Positions 26,793-37,254 of a stretch of DNA of 64,000 nucleotides are shown in pieces. Source of the stretch: Novosphingobium aquimarinum (GTDB lineage: Bacteria; Pseudomonadota; Alphaproteobacteria; Sphingomonadales; Sphingomonadaceae); NCBI RefSeq assembly GCF_009746585.1, contig NZ_WRPO01000001.1:124001-188000 (forward strand). Direction: 5' to 3'. How positions within the stretch are numbered: position 1 is the first letter of the stretch; every line of letters starts with the position of its first letter. The translations under genes were made by a program, and so were the position numbers. The notes beneath the pieces are model-generated. The model was not told the DNA's origin. It worked only from the letters and a program-made list of their open reading frames with translations, and ran no database searches.

Positions 26793-26815
26793 CAAAAAAT
26801 AACTTGCATCAAGTT
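26793..26815 (-). terminator. Rho-independent terminator of pyrG
   Basis: On the minus strand: AACTTG, three-base loop, CAAGTT, then A and six T residues. It begins 9 bp after the pyrG stop. Confidence 0.88.
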
Positions 26816-26823
26816 TTCGACGA

Positions 26824-28452
26824 TCAAACGAGGCGCGCCTGCCGCACTGCAGCAGCGATGAACTGCGCGAACAACGGATGAGGATCGAACGGTTTGCTCT
26901 TCAGTTCGGGATGGAACTGCACACCGACGAACCACGGGTGATCCGGGCGCTCCACGATTTCGGGTAGCAGCCCATCGGGCGACATGCCCGAAAAGATCAG
27001 TCCATCCCGCTCCAGCGCTTCGCGGTAGGACCCGTTGACTTCGTACCGGTGACGATGGCGTTCCGAGATCTCTGTCGCATTGTAAATCGCCGCGACATGG
27101 CTGTTTGGCGAGAGTTTCGCGGGATACGCGCCCAGCCGCATCGTGCCGCCGAGATCGCCGCCTTCCGCGCGCGTCTGCAAGCCATCTTCGCTCATCCACT
27201 CGGTGATGATTCCCACGACCGGCTCCTCGGTCGAGCCGAACTCGGTGGAGGATGCGTTGGCGATGCCCGCCGCGCGTGCGCCCTCGATGCAGGCCATCTG
27301 CATGCCCAGGCAAATCCCGAAGAACGGAACGGCATGCTCGCGCGCGAAGCGCACGCTGGCGATCTTGCCCTCGGTGCCGCGCTCACCGAATCCGCCGGGT
27401 ACGAGAATACCGTGCATCGGCTCGAGCAGCGGAACGACTTCGGCATCCTCACGCTCGAAAACTTCGGCGTCGATCCAGCGGATGTGAACTTTGACCTTGT
27501 TGGCGAGACCGCCGTGGACCAGCGCTTCGTTGAGCGACTTGTAAGCGTCGGGCAGGCCGACGTACTTGCCGACCACGCCGATAGTCACTTCGCCTTCAGG
27601 CTGCTCGTAACGCGCGACGATGTCCGACCACGTCGTAAGTTCAGGCTCGGGCGCGGTCAGGCCGAAATGGTGCAGGACTTCGGCATCGAGGCCCTCAGCA
27701 TGATACTGCAACGGCACCGAATAGATGTTGGGCGCATCGAGCGCCGGGATGACCGCCTCGCGACGTACGTTGCAGAACTGCGCGATCTTGCTGCGTTCGC
27801 CCTCGGGCAGTGGCCGCTCGCAGCGGCACAGCAGAATGTCGGGCTGGATCCCCAGCCCCGTCAGCTCGCGAACCGAATGCTGCGTCGGTTTGGTTTTCAG
27901 CTCGCCCGCTGCCGCAATGTACGGGACCAGCGTGACATGCACGAAGCAGGTCTGCTCCCTGCCCAGCTCATTCTTGAGCTGGCGCATGGCCTCGACGAAA
28001 GGAAGACCTTCGATATCGCCCACGGTGCCGCCGATTTCACACAGCACGAAATCGAGATCGTCGAGTTCGGCTTGCGCGAACGTCTTGATCGCATCGGTGA
28101 CGTGCGGGATCACCTGCACCGTCGCGCCCAGATAGTCGCCGCGACGCTCCTTCGCGATGATGTCGCGATAAATGCGTCCGGACGTGATGTTGTCGGATTG
28201 CTGTGCCGGTACGCCGGTGAAGCGCTCGTAATGGCCGAGATCGAGATCCGTCTCGGCGCCGTCGTCGGTAACGTAGACTTCGCCGTGCTGGTAGGGGCTC
28301 ATCGTCCCCGGATCCACGTTAAGATAGGGATCGAACTTGCGGATCCGAACTTTGTAGCCGCGCGCCTGGAGCAATGCCGCCAGGCTCGCCGCCATGAGAC
28401 CCTTGCCAAGCGAGGAAACCACGCCGCCGGTAATGAAAATATGCCGCGCCAT
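26824..28452 (-). CDS. pyrG: CTP synthase
   Basis: 542 residues. Makes CTP from UTP, ATP and glutamine. Synthetase domain starts with [19 protein letters not shown] (P-loop) and contains [19 protein letters not shown]; the glutaminase domain carries the nucleophile Cys in [10 protein letters not shown] and the His/Glu pair in [11 protein letters not shown]. Normal length. Followed by its own terminator; secG ends 137 bp upstream of its start. Confidence 0.98.
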   Translation of the reverse strand: MARHIFITGGVVSSLGKGLMAASLAALLQARGYKVRIRKFDPYLNVDPGTMSPYQHGEVYVTDDGAETDLDLGHYERFTGVPAQQSDNITSGRIYRDIIAKERRGDYLGATVQVIPHVTDAIKTFAQAELDDLDFVLCEIGGTVGDIEGLPFVEAMRQLKNELGREQTCFVHVTLVPYIAAAGELKTKPTQHSVRELTGLGIQPDILLCRCERPLPEGERSKIAQFCNVRREAVIPALDAPNIYSVPLQYHAEGLDAEVLHHFGLTAPEPELTTWSDIVARYEQPEGEVTIGVVGKYVGLPDAYKSLNEALVHGGLANKVKVHIRWIDAEVFEREDAEVVPLLEPMHGILVPGGFGERGTEGKIASVRFAREHAVPFFGICLGMQMACIEGARAAGIANASSTEFGSTEEPVVGIITEWMSEDGLQTRAEGGDLGGTMRLGAYPAKLSPNSHVAAIYNATEISERHRHRYEVNGSYREALERDGLIFSGMSPDGLLPEIVERPDHPWFVGVQFHPELKSKPFDPHPLFAQFIAAAVRQARLV

Positions 28453-28589
28453 GGGATTGGGGCCTTAGTTCGTCACGAACGGCAAGCGCAAGCCAATGCG
28501 CCGCCGATACAAAGGTTTGCAAATCCGGAGGGTCCGGAAGGCGGAGAGCCGGCGGCTGGCGGTCTGGCGAGGGCCGGACCGCCGCAAGG

Positions 28590-28994
28590 TCACTGCCCGG
28601 CTGCGCCCGCGAGCGGATCGTCGCTTTGCTGAGCGGGCGTTTCGGCCGGCGGTGCCGGCGCCGGCGCCGCGTTCGAATCGGCTGCCGGAGCGAGCGGATC
28701 GGACGGAGCGACAGGGGCGACGGTGCGCTCGAGCGAGGTATCGATCTCGCGCCCCGTGGTCACGTTGACCGCCATCGCGGCCAGAAGAATGGAAAGCAGG
28801 ACGAAGATCGTTGCCAGCACGGCCGTGGAACGCGTCAGAAAGTCCGCTGCGCCGCGGGCCGACATCAGACCCGACGGGCTGCCGCCACCGCCAACGCCCA
28901 GTCCGCCGCCTTCAGAGCGTTGAACGAGAATCACACCGACCAGCGCCGCTGCGACCAGGGCCTGCACCACGGTGAGAAATAAGAAGAGCGACAT
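28590..28994 (-). CDS. secG: Protein-export membrane protein SecG
   Basis: 134 residues, auxiliary subunit of the SecYEG translocon. Two membrane segments (about 2-22 and 55-75) flank the conserved loop ILVQRSEGGGLGVGGG with the FLTRSTAVLATIF segment. The C-terminal 55 residues are an Ala/Pro/Asp-rich tail, longer than in E. coli SecG but usual in sphingomonads. Placed between tpiA and pyrG, a common alphaproteobacterial order. Confidence 0.95.
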   Translation of the reverse strand: MSLFLFLTVVQALVAAALVGVILVQRSEGGGLGVGGGGSPSGLMSARGAADFLTRSTAVLATIFVLLSILLAAMAVNVTTGREIDTSLERTVAPVAPSDPLAPAADSNAAPAPAPPAETPAQQSDDPLAGAAGQ

Positions 28995-29094
28995 GTCCGG
29001 TTGCGTTCCCTCGGATCCGGTTCGTATTCAAGATGCATCGTCGGCATAGCATGCGCGATCGACGTCCGGTCGCGCAGATAAGCGCAACGACGCT

Positions 29095-29114
29095 TCGGCG
29101 CAAGCTTGCGCCGA
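29095..29114. repeat. 20-bp perfect palindrome between tpiA and secG
   Basis: TCGGCGCAAGCTTGCGCCGA reads the same on both strands. It lies 16 bp after the tpiA stop in the direction of transcription. There is no T run, so it is either a weak terminator or RNA-stabilising hairpin, or a protein-binding site. Confidence 0.6.
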
Positions 29115-29130
29115 GCCGAAGTGTTTGCGC

Positions 29131-29889
29131 TCAGCTCTCGTCGAGGGAGGCGGCGGCGCCGACAATGGCGAGAAAGCTCTCGGCGGAAAGACTGGCCCCA
29201 CCGACCAGTGCACCACCCACTTCGTCCACGGCCAGCAGTTCCGCAGCGTTCTCCGCCTTGACGGAACCACCGTAGAGAATGCGCACCGCCGCGCCCGCAT
29301 CGCCGTAGATCCCGACGAGGGACTCGCGGATCTTCGCATGCATTTTCGCAACGTCGTCGGTGGAAGGGACCCGGCCGGTACCGATCGCCCAGACCGGCTC
29401 ATACGCGACTGAAAGCTTTTCTGCGGCGGCTTCGCTGCGCGGCACCGAACCCTCGATCTGCGCGGCGACGACCGCCTCGGCTTTGCCGGCGTCGCGTTGG
29501 GCTTCGGTTTCCCCGACGCAAACGATCACGGAAAGGCCCGCCGCGAGCGCCGTTTCGGCCTTGGCCTTGACCACGGCATCGCTTTCGGCGTGCAGCGCAC
29601 GTCGTTCGGAATGGCCGACGATGGTGAAATCCGCGCCTGCGTCCTTGAGCATCGCCGCGGAAATATCGCCGGTGAAGGCGCCGCTTTCCTCGACATGGCA
29701 ATCCTGCCCTCCGACGCCGATGATTTCGACAGCGTCGCGCGTCCTGAAGATCAGCGTTCCCGGCGGCGCGACGGCTACCTGAACCTTGGGAAGCCGAGCC
29801 GCAGCCCGATCGATCGCACGCGCCTCGTTCAACATGGCACGCGTGCCATTCATCTTCCAGTTTCCGACGATGTAACGCTGAGCCTTCAT
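29131..29889 (-). CDS. tpiA: Triosephosphate isomerase
   Basis: 252 residues; interconverts dihydroxyacetone phosphate and glyceraldehyde 3-phosphate. Active-site residues all present: Lys12 (GNWKMNG), His93 (IVGHSERR), Glu164 (AYEPVWAIGTG); phosphate loop LYGGSVKAENA. I chose the ATG at 29889 (MKAQRYIVGNWK); a longer frame adds eleven residues with no family match. Divergent from ppiD over about 220 bp. Confidence 0.97.
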   Translation of the reverse strand: MKAQRYIVGNWKMNGTRAMLNEARAIDRAAARLPKVQVAVAPPGTLIFRTRDAVEIIGVGGQDCHVEESGAFTGDISAAMLKDAGADFTIVGHSERRALHAESDAVVKAKAETALAAGLSVIVCVGETEAQRDAGKAEAVVAAQIEGSVPRSEAAAEKLSVAYEPVWAIGTGRVPSTDDVAKMHAKIRESLVGIYGDAGAAVRILYGGSVKAENAAELLAVDEVGGALVGGASLSAESFLAIVGAAASLDES

Positions 29890-30110
29890 GTCCGTCCTTG
29901 TATGCCTTCCAAGTCCCGGCATTCTTGATTCGCGGGCCGGGCAGCTAGGCCAGGCTCCGAGCGATTGTCAAAGTGCCGCGTTGGTCCTTGCGGGAATAAC
30001 TGCCAGGCGAGGCCGCCCATTGCAGGAATCCCGATAGGCTCCTAAGGCAAGGCCCCAAGAACCCGCAAGCGCTATCGCCACCAATAGCCAGACCATCCCG
30101 GCCAGGAACC

Positions 30111-32060
30111 ATGCTCTCCATCTTTCGCAAGCTCCTCCACTCGAAGGTCGGCGCCGTAATCGGTATCGCCTTCCTCGTGCTCATCGCGCTCGCCTTCGCC
30201 AGCGGCGACGTTGCCAACAACGCCGGATTCGGCGGCATCGGCGGCGGAAACAAAGTGGCCAAGGTCGGCGACGAAAGTATCGATGCCGCCATGCTGAGCC
30301 AGTCGGCGACCGCAGGGCTCGATCGCGTCAAGCAGGAACAGCCGACGATGTCGATGCGTGCGTTCCTGTCAGCGGGCGCACTCGACGATATTCTGCAGGA
30401 CCTGATCGACCGGACAGCGATCGCCGTGTTCGGCAAGCGGAACGGGATCGTCGCCGGCAATCGCCTGATCGATAGCGAGATCGCGACGATGGGCGCTTTC
30501 CAAGGCCCCGATGGCAAGTTCAGCGAGAGCGCCTATCGCGTAGCAATGCAGCAGCGCGGCATTTCCGAAGCACTGCTGCGCGACGATTTGTCGCAAGGGC
30601 TGATCGCGCGGCAATTGCTGGTTCCTGCCAGCTTCGGCACCAAACTGCCGCGCCAGCTCGCCACGCGTTACGCAGGCCTGCTCCAGGAACGCCGCGAAGG
30701 CACCGTCGTCGTGCTGCCCTCGCTGGTCTTCGGCCCCAAGGACAAGCCCACCGACAAGCAGCTTGCCGAGTACTACAAGGCGCATACCGACGAGTTCATT
30801 CGTCCCGAGCGACGCATCGTGCGCTACGCGACGTTCGGCGAGGACGCGGTGAAGAACGTGCCGGCTCCGACCGATGCGGAAATCGCCGCGCGCTACAACG
30901 CCAACAAGGCGCAGTACCAACCCGTCCAGCGCCGCCGGATCACGCAAGTGATCGTCCCGACCGAGGCCGCCGCTAAGGCCGTGGCCGCCGAAGTCTCGGG
31001 CGGGACCTCGCTCGAGAAAGCGGCGCAGGAAAAAGGGCTGAGCGCCGCGAATCTCGAATACTACACCAAGCCCGATCTTGCCGCGCAGTTTTCTCCGGCC
31101 GTGGCCGACGCCGTCTTCGCCGCCTCGAGCGGGGCCCTCGCCACGCCCGCGAAGAGCGCCTTGGGCTGGCATGTCACTCGCGTCGATGAAGTGCAGGATC
31201 GCAAGGGCCGCTCGCTCGCGGAAGCCCGCCCCGAGATCTCCGAACAGATCGCGGTGGAAAAGCGCCGCGCCGCGCTGACCGACTTGCTCGCCAGCCTCGA
31301 AGACAAGTTCGACGATGGCGCCACTCTCGGCGAAGTGGCCAAAGACATCGGGATCCAGGTCCAGGCGACCGGACAAGTGACCGCGGACGGCAAGCTTTAC
31401 CTCGACAAGGAAGGCAAGACCGTATCCGAGACTATCGGCCCGGTTCTGAAGACCGCCTTCACTATGGAACCGCAGGAGCCGCAGGTCGCCGAGACCGAGC
31501 GCGGCAAGACCTTCGCGATCTACGATGTGCAAGAAGTCTTTCCCTCGGCCCCTGCCCCGCTTGCCGAGATCAAGAACGACGTGTTGCTCTCCTACGCGAT
31601 CGACAAGGGTTACGCGGCAGCCAAGGCCGCAGCCGTGAAGATGCAGGCCGCGCTGAAGAAGGGCACCTCGCTGGAGAAGGCGATGGCCGACGCCGGACGC
31701 CCGCTTCCGCCGGTCCAGCGCGTCGGCATGTCGCGCCCCGATCTGTCGCGCGCCCAGCAGGCCGGTCGCGAGATCCCGCCGCCGGTGCGGCTGATGTTCT
31801 CGATGGCCAAGGGCTCGACCAAGGTCCAGGCGGCGCCCAATCGCCGCGGCTGGTTCGTGGTAACGCTCGACGCGATCAAGCCGGGCGAAGTCGCGGACAA
31901 CTCGCCGCTCATCGGCGCGACCCAGCGCGAGCTGGGCCAGGTCGCGGGCAATGAATATGCCCAGGCGCTGCGTAAGGCGATCCTTGGCGACGTCGGCAGT
32001 GAGAAGAACGAGACGGCGGTTCGGGCAGTGCGCGACCAGCTGCTCGGCGGGCCGAACTGA
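30111..32060 (+). CDS. ppiD: PpiD-type periplasmic peptidyl-prolyl isomerase/chaperone
   Basis: 649 residues. N-terminal membrane anchor (VGAVIGIAFLVLIALAF, about 13-29) then a SurA_N-like chaperone region (MRAFLSAGALDDILQDLIDRT and following) and a parvulin-type domain around residues 255-365 (RITQVIVPTEAAAKAVAAEV, SALGWHVTRVDEV). Acts at the periplasmic exit of the Sec translocon on newly exported proteins. The parvulin domain is divergent, as in E. coli PpiD, which has little isomerase activity. trpE starts 7 bp after its stop, so the two are probably co-transcribed. Confidence 0.93.
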   Translation: MLSIFRKLLHSKVGAVIGIAFLVLIALAFASGDVANNAGFGGIGGGNKVAKVGDESIDAAMLSQSATAGLDRVKQEQPTMSMRAFLSAGALDDILQDLIDRTAIAVFGKRNGIVAGNRLIDSEIATMGAFQGPDGKFSESAYRVAMQQRGISEALLRDDLSQGLIARQLLVPASFGTKLPRQLATRYAGLLQERREGTVVVLPSLVFGPKDKPTDKQLAEYYKAHTDEFIRPERRIVRYATFGEDAVKNVPAPTDAEIAARYNANKAQYQPVQRRRITQVIVPTEAAAKAVAAEVSGGTSLEKAAQEKGLSAANLEYYTKPDLAAQFSPAVADAVFAASSGALATPAKSALGWHVTRVDEVQDRKGRSLAEARPEISEQIAVEKRRAALTDLLASLEDKFDDGATLGEVAKDIGIQVQATGQVTADGKLYLDKEGKTVSETIGPVLKTAFTMEPQEPQVAETERGKTFAIYDVQEVFPSAPAPLAEIKNDVLLSYAIDKGYAAAKAAAVKMQAALKKGTSLEKAMADAGRPLPPVQRVGMSRPDLSRAQQAGREIPPPVRLMFSMAKGSTKVQAAPNRRGWFVVTLDAIKPGEVADNSPLIGATQRELGQVAGNEYAQALRKAILGDVGSEKNETAVRAVRDQLLGGPN

Positions 32061-32067
32061 CGACACC

Positions 32068-33591
32068 ATGATCGCGGCGCAGGACGAGACGGCGATCAGG
32101 ACGCAGGCGCTTGCGCGTCTTGCCGAAGGCGTGCCCGGCGTCGTCTGGAAGAAGATCATCGCCGATACCGAAACCCCGGTCGGCGCGGCACTGAAGTTGT
32201 TCGAGCCGGAGCGCGGCGACTTTCTACTGGAATCAGTCGAAGGCGGCGAGACTCGCGGACGCTACAGCCTGCTCGGCCTCGATCCCGATCTGGTGTTCCG
32301 TGCCCAAGGGGATGCTTGCGAAGTCAATCGTGAGTGGTGGTATGACCGGGAAGCGTTCGTCGCGCTGCCCGGCGGAGCTCTTGCCGAGCTGCGCGCGCTG
32401 GTCGAAGCCTGCCGGTTTCCCGTGCCGGAAGAACTCCCGCCCGCGCTGGCCTGCCTGGTCGGCTATTTCGGCTACGAGACGGTGGGTCTCGTCGAAAAGC
32501 TGCCGCGCGCGCCCGCCAACGAAATCGGCATGCCGGACATGCTGTTCGTCCGTCCCTCGGTGATCCTCGTGTTCGACCGGCTTGGCGACGAGCTCTATTG
32601 CGTGGCCCCGATCTGGCCTTCGACAACGGAGCCGGAACAGGCCCTGGATCGCGCGAGCGAGCGTATCGACGAAGTCCTGCGCCGCCTCGCGCTGCCGATA
32701 CCTGACCCGGACGGTGCCACCGACTTGCCCGAACCGCAGCCCCAGCCGATCGTTTCCGCTGCCGAATACGCATCGCGTGTGATGCAGGCGAAGGCCTACA
32801 TCGAGGCCGGAGATATCTTCCAGGTGGTGCTGGCGCAGCGTTTCACTTGCCCCTTCACCTTGGCGCCGATCGCACTCTATCGGGCTCTGCGACGGGTGAA
32901 CCCTTCCCCGTTCCTCTATTTCCTCGATCTGCCCGGCTTTGCGCTGACGGGGTCCAGCCCCGAGATCCTGGTGCGCGTGCGCGACGGAGAAGTGACGATT
33001 CGTCCGATCGCCGGCACCCGGCCGCGCGGAAGCACGCCGAGCGAAGACCGAGCCAACGAGGCCAGTCTGCTTGCCGATCCCAAGGAGCGGGCCGAACACC
33101 TCATGCTGCTCGATCTTGGCCGCAACGACGTCGGGCGCGTGGCGAAAGCGGGCACGGTCGAAGTGACCGGCAGCTACACGATCGAGCGCTATAGCCATGT
33201 GATGCACATCGTATCCAACGTCGTCGGTCGCCTCGATGCGGCAAAGCACGATGCCATCGACGCCGTGTTCGCGGGCTTTCCGGCGGGCACGGTCAGCGGC
33301 GCGCCCAAGGTGCGAGCCTGCGAGGTCATCGCCGAACTCGAGCATGAAGCGCGCGGGGCTTATGGCGGAGGCGTCGGCTATTTCGCGCCCGATGGATCGG
33401 TCGATTCCTGCATCGTCCTGCGCACGGCGGTGGTGAAGGATGGCGTGATGCACGTGCAGGCGGGTGCCGGGATCGTTGCCGATTCGGATCCCGCCTACGA
33501 ACAACGCGAATGCGAAGCGAAGGCCGGCGCGCTGTTTGCTGCCGCGCGAGAAGCGGTGCGCATCGCCGGAGAGCCCGGCTTCGGACAATGA
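32068..33591 (+). CDS. trpE: Anthranilate synthase component I
   Basis: 507 residues; converts chorismate and ammonia to anthranilate, first step of tryptophan synthesis. N-terminal allosteric region contains LLESVEGGETRGRYSLLG (Trp-binding LLES-type element); catalytic part shows GDIFQVVLAQRF, SSPEILVR, IAGTRPRG, the metal-binding HLMLLDLGRNDVGRV and GTVSGAPKVRA. The ATG at 32068 is chosen, since the longer frame overlaps ppiD. The feedback element suggests normal tryptophan inhibition. The partner TrpG is one gene downstream. Confidence 0.97.
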   Translation: MIAAQDETAIRTQALARLAEGVPGVVWKKIIADTETPVGAALKLFEPERGDFLLESVEGGETRGRYSLLGLDPDLVFRAQGDACEVNREWWYDREAFVALPGGALAELRALVEACRFPVPEELPPALACLVGYFGYETVGLVEKLPRAPANEIGMPDMLFVRPSVILVFDRLGDELYCVAPIWPSTTEPEQALDRASERIDEVLRRLALPIPDPDGATDLPEPQPQPIVSAAEYASRVMQAKAYIEAGDIFQVVLAQRFTCPFTLAPIALYRALRRVNPSPFLYFLDLPGFALTGSSPEILVRVRDGEVTIRPIAGTRPRGSTPSEDRANEASLLADPKERAEHLMLLDLGRNDVGRVAKAGTVEVTGSYTIERYSHVMHIVSNVVGRLDAAKHDAIDAVFAGFPAGTVSGAPKVRACEVIAELEHEARGAYGGGVGYFAPDGSVDSCIVLRTAVVKDGVMHVQAGAGIVADSDPAYEQRECEAKAGALFAAAREAVRIAGEPGFGQ

Positions 33592-33601
33592 GCGTCAGGC
33601 C

Positions 33602-34396
33602 ATGAAGGGCGAATTTGCGCTGTCGGCGCTGCTGTTGCTTGCAGGCTGCGGCGGAAGCGAGCCCAAACCCGTTGCCGAAGCACCGCCCCCGCCACCGTGC
33701 GAAAGCGCAAGCTTCGAAGGCAGCCCCCTCACCCACTGCATCGCCGATCCCGCGCGGCATCGCATCCGGACCGTGCTGGGGCCCGAGGGTGGCCCTCCCT
33801 ATCGCAGTCTGTCGCAACTCGCGCTGGGCCTCGGCAACGAGGGGCCCGATGTCGCCTTCGCGATGAATGGCGGGATGTTCGATGCCGAGGGGCAGCCGAT
33901 CGGCTATTATGTCGAGGATGGCGAGCGCCGCCACACGCTCAACCGCAATGAAGGGAGCGGGAACTTCCATCTGCTCCCCAATGGCGTGTTCTATGGCAGC
34001 GACGATCGCTGGGCAGTGCGCACCAGCGAGGATTTCGCCGCGAAAGTCAGCAAGCGCCCCAAGTTCGGGACGCAATCCGGGCCGATGCTGGTGATCGCCG
34101 GCGAGCTTCATCCAAAATTCGATGAGGACGGCGAATCCCGCAAGATCCGCAACGGCGTCGGCGTCGACGGCAAGGGCCGCGCACACTTCGTGATCAGCGA
34201 TGCACCGATCTCCTTCGGCAAGTTCGCCCGCTATTTCCGGGATCGTCTCAAGACGCCCAATGCGCTGTTCCTCGACGGCAGCGTTTCCTCCTTGTGGGAC
34301 CCGCATGTCGGTCGCGTCGACGGCGGGCCGCCGCTCGGCCCCTTGATCGTCGTCGAGAATCGCGCGAAGGCACCCAAAGCAAAGGGCGCCGAATGA
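33602..34396 (+). CDS. Phosphodiester glycosidase (NAGPA)-family lipoprotein
   Basis: 264 residues. The signal sequence ends in a lipobox, LLLLAGCGG, so the protein is likely anchored to a membrane by a lipidated Cys. The domain matches the phosphodiester glycosidase family: [28 protein letters not shown], the GPMLVI block, IRNGVGVDG and [11 protein letters not shown]. Family members uncap GlcNAc-phosphodiesters or act on cell-wall phosphodiester sugars; substrate here unknown. It sits between trpE (10-bp gap) and trpG, overlapping the trpG start as ATGA. Confidence 0.85.
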   Translation: MKGEFALSALLLLAGCGGSEPKPVAEAPPPPPCESASFEGSPLTHCIADPARHRIRTVLGPEGGPPYRSLSQLALGLGNEGPDVAFAMNGGMFDAEGQPIGYYVEDGERRHTLNRNEGSGNFHLLPNGVFYGSDDRWAVRTSEDFAAKVSKRPKFGTQSGPMLVIAGELHPKFDEDGESRKIRNGVGVDGKGRAHFVISDAPISFGKFARYFRDRLKTPNALFLDGSVSSLWDPHVGRVDGGPPLGPLIVVENRAKAPKAKGAE

Positions 34397-34977
34397 TCCT
34401 CGTCATCGACAATTACGACAGTTTCACCTGGAACCTGGTCCATTACCTCATGGAACTGGGCACCGAAGTCGAAGTCGTGCGCAACGATGCGCTGTCGGCC
34501 GGGCAGGCCCTGTCGAGCGGGGCGAAGGGCTTTCTCATATCGCCGGGCCCCTGCACACCGAACGAGGCCGGGATCAGCCTAGATCTCGTTGCCGCCTGCG
34601 CCGAAGCGGGTCGCCCGCTGCTCGGCGTCTGCCTCGGACATCAGGCGATCGGCCAGCATTTCGGCGGCAAGGTGGTGCGCGGCGGATTGATGCACGGCAA
34701 GACCTCGCCCGTGACGCACGACGGGTCGGGCCTGTTCGCGGGGCTGCCCTCGCCGTTCACGGCCACCCGCTATCACTCGCTGGTCGTCGATGCCGTGCCC
34801 GATACGCTGCTCGTCAACGCCACCTCCGACGATGCCTTCGCGATGGGCTTTCGCCACCGCGAGTTGCCGATCCACGGGGTGCAGTTCCACCCCGAGAGCA
34901 TTGCCACCGAGCATGGCCATGCCCTGCTCGCCAATTTCCTGGCGATCTGCGGCATCGATGCGCGGTTGCCGGCATGA
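34393..34977 (+). CDS. trpG: Anthranilate/aminodeoxychorismate synthase glutamine amidotransferase
   Basis: 194 residues; supplies ammonia from glutamine to TrpE. Class I glutaminase triad: Cys80 ([10 protein letters not shown]) with the His and Glu of [13 protein letters not shown]. Starts with [14 protein letters not shown]. Position before trpD supports TrpG; in many alphaproteobacteria the same subunit also serves PabB for folate. ATGA overlap with both neighbours. Confidence 0.95.
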   Translation: MILVIDNYDSFTWNLVHYLMELGTEVEVVRNDALSAGQALSSGAKGFLISPGPCTPNEAGISLDLVAACAEAGRPLLGVCLGHQAIGQHFGGKVVRGGLMHGKTSPVTHDGSGLFAGLPSPFTATRYHSLVVDAVPDTLLVNATSDDAFAMGFRHRELPIHGVQFHPESIATEHGHALLANFLAICGIDARLPA

Positions 34978-35969
34978 GCGCGCTACCGCCCGTTGCCGAA
35001 CCGCTCGATGAAAGCGCGGCGCACGCCGCCTTTGCCGCCGTGCTCGACGGAGACGCCTCCGACGCCGAGATCACGCGGTTCCTGATCGCCTTGTCGGACC
35101 GGGGCGAGACTGCCGCCGAGATTGCCGGAGCGGCGCGTGCCCTGCGCGAGCGAATGATCACCATTTCGGCACCGGCCAACGCCATCGACGTGTGCGGCAC
35201 CGGAGGCGATGGGCATCATACCCTCAACGTCTCGACTGCGGTTTCGCTGGTGGTCGCTGCCGCGGGCGTACCGGTGGCCAAGCACGGCAACCGCGCGGCG
35301 TCCTCGAAATCGGGCGCGGCGGACACGCTAGAGGCGCTCGGCCTCAACCTCGACCGCGCGATGGAAACGGCGGAGGAGACGCTGGGCGATCTCGGCATCT
35401 GCTTCCTGTTCGCCGCGCGCCACCATCCCGCGATGGGGCGGATCATGCCGATCCGCAAATCAATCGGGCGCCGCACGATCTTCAATCTGATGGGCCCGCT
35501 CGCCAATCCGGCGCAAGTGTCGCGGCAGCTCGTGGGGATCGCCCGCCCGGCCTACGTGCCGATCTACGGTGAAGCCCTGGCCCTCCTCGGCACCGACCAT
35601 TCGATGGTCGTCTCAGGCGACGAGGGACTCGACGAGCTCAGCCTGGCTGGCGGCAACGAATGCGCCAACATTACCGCCGGCGGCGTGCGCATGAGCCGGA
35701 TTCATCCTGGCGACGCAAGCCTTCCCGAAGCCCCCGTCACGGCCCTTCGTGGCGGCGATGCGCGCTACAATGCGTCTGCGCTCAAACGTTTGCTCGAGGG
35801 CGAAGACGGAGCGTACCGCAATGCGGTGCTGTTCAACGCCGCGGCGGCGCTGGTGCTTGCCGGCGTTGCCAGCGACTTGCGCGACGGCGCCGAGGACGCG
35901 GCCGAAGTCATCGACCGGGGGCTTGCCAAGGCGCTACTCGACTGCTGGATCGCGACGACCTCGAAATGA
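34974..35969 (+). CDS. trpD: Anthranilate phosphoribosyltransferase
   Basis: 331 residues; transfers phosphoribose from PRPP to anthranilate. PRPP-binding motif [17 protein letters not shown], then [21 protein letters not shown] and the metal-binding [13 protein letters not shown]. Length is normal. ATGA overlaps at both ends. Confidence 0.97.
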   Translation: MSALPPVAEPLDESAAHAAFAAVLDGDASDAEITRFLIALSDRGETAAEIAGAARALRERMITISAPANAIDVCGTGGDGHHTLNVSTAVSLVVAAAGVPVAKHGNRAASSKSGAADTLEALGLNLDRAMETAEETLGDLGICFLFAARHHPAMGRIMPIRKSIGRRTIFNLMGPLANPAQVSRQLVGIARPAYVPIYGEALALLGTDHSMVVSGDEGLDELSLAGGNECANITAGGVRMSRIHPGDASLPEAPVTALRGGDARYNASALKRLLEGEDGAYRNAVLFNAAAALVLAGVASDLRDGAEDAAEVIDRGLAKALLDCWIATTSK

Positions 35970-36769
35970 CGACAGGCGCCATGTCCGACAAGCTCGCCGA
36001 AATCTGCGCCACCAAACGCGAGGAAGTCGCCGCGCGCAAGGCCGACGCGACGATCGCCGATCTCGACGCGCGCGCCGCGCGGCAAACCGCGCCGCGCGGT
36101 TTTCGCGCTGCGCTCGAACGCAAGGCGGCGGACGGTTTCGCGCTGATAGCGGAAATCAAGAAAGCTTCGCCTTCCAAGGGATTGATACGACCCGATTTTC
36201 GCCCTGCCGAACATGCCATCGCGTACGAGCGCGGTGGAGCCGCGTGCCTCTCCGTGCTGACCGATGCGCCCTACTTCCAGGGTCACGAAGACTACTTGAT
36301 GGACGCGCGCGCGGCTTGTGCCCTGCCCGTCCTGCGCAAGGACTTCATGGTCGATCCCTGGCAAGTCGCCGAAGCTCGCGCGATCGGTGCCGACGCGATC
36401 CTCGTGATTGTCGCCGCTTTGTCCGACGATCAGATGGCCGATATCGAAGCGGCTGCGATCGAGCGAGGCATGGACGTGCTGGTCGAGGTCCATGACGAGG
36501 CCGAGATGGAGCGTGCCGCGCGCCTCAAATCGCGCCTGATCGGAGTGAACAACCGCGATCTCAAGCGCTTCGTTACCGACATCGCCGTCACCGAGCGGCT
36601 CGCGCCGCTGGCTCCCGAAGGCACGTTGCTGGTGAGCGAAAGCGGGATCGGCACCCACGCAGACCTGCGACGCCTCGCCCCCTGCGCGCGGACCTTCCTC
36701 GTCGGCGAAAGCCTGATGCGCCAGCCCGACGTCGAGACCGCGACTCGCGCCTTGCTGACGGGGGGCTAA
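35966..36769 (+). CDS. trpC: Indole-3-glycerol phosphate synthase
   Basis: 267 residues from the ATG that overlaps the trpD stop (ATGA), or 262 from a second ATG at 35981 ([16 protein letters not shown]); the family usually begins near the latter, so the start is open. TIM barrel with the catalytic Lys in [26 protein letters not shown], the Glu in [22 protein letters not shown] and [10 protein letters not shown]. No TrpF fusion. Last trp gene of this run; trpF, trpB and trpA must be elsewhere. Confidence 0.96.
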   Translation: MTTGAMSDKLAEICATKREEVAARKADATIADLDARAARQTAPRGFRAALERKAADGFALIAEIKKASPSKGLIRPDFRPAEHAIAYERGGAACLSVLTDAPYFQGHEDYLMDARAACALPVLRKDFMVDPWQVAEARAIGADAILVIVAALSDDQMADIEAAAIERGMDVLVEVHDEAEMERAARLKSRLIGVNNRDLKRFVTDIAVTERLAPLAPEGTLLVSESGIGTHADLRRLAPCARTFLVGESLMRQPDVETATRALLTGG

Positions 36770-36774
36770 CCGCA

Positions 36775-37254
36775 ATGGGTAAGACCCTCACGCATATCGA
36801 CGAAACTGGCGCCGCGCGCATGGTGGACGTGGGCGGCAAGGCGGAGACGGCCCGGCTCGCGGTCGCCTCCGGCCGCATCCGCATGAGCGCGGACGCGCTG
36901 AAGGCGGTTCGCAACGGCGATGCGCCGAAAGGCGACGTCCTTGGAACCGCTCGCATCGCGGGGATCCTTGCCGCCAAGAAAACCGGCGATCTGATCCCGA
37001 TGTGCCATCCGCTCGCGCTCGATGCGGTGAATATCGAATTCGGCTTCGAAGACGACGCTATCCGCGCCACTGCCACGGCCTCTCTCACCGGCAGAACAGG
37101 CGTGGAAATGGAAGCGATGACAGCGACTTGCGTCGCACTTCTGACGATTTACGACATGGCCAAGGCGCTCGACAAGGGCATGGTGATCGAGCAAGTGCGC
37201 CTGATCGAGAAGCGCGGCGGAAAGTCCGGTCACTGGCGCGTGGATGGGGTTTGA
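36775..37254 (+). CDS. moaC: Cyclic pyranopterin monophosphate synthase MoaC
   Basis: 159 residues; second step of molybdenum cofactor synthesis, acting on the product of MoaA. Conserved: [15 protein letters not shown], the active-site block [33 protein letters not shown] and the Lys-containing KRGGKSGHW. Five bases after trpC, and its stop overlaps the moeA start (TGATG). Confidence 0.97.
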   Translation: MGKTLTHIDETGAARMVDVGGKAETARLAVASGRIRMSADALKAVRNGDAPKGDVLGTARIAGILAAKKTGDLIPMCHPLALDAVNIEFGFEDDAIRATATASLTGRTGVEMEAMTATCVALLTIYDMAKALDKGMVIEQVRLIEKRGGKSGHWRVDGV

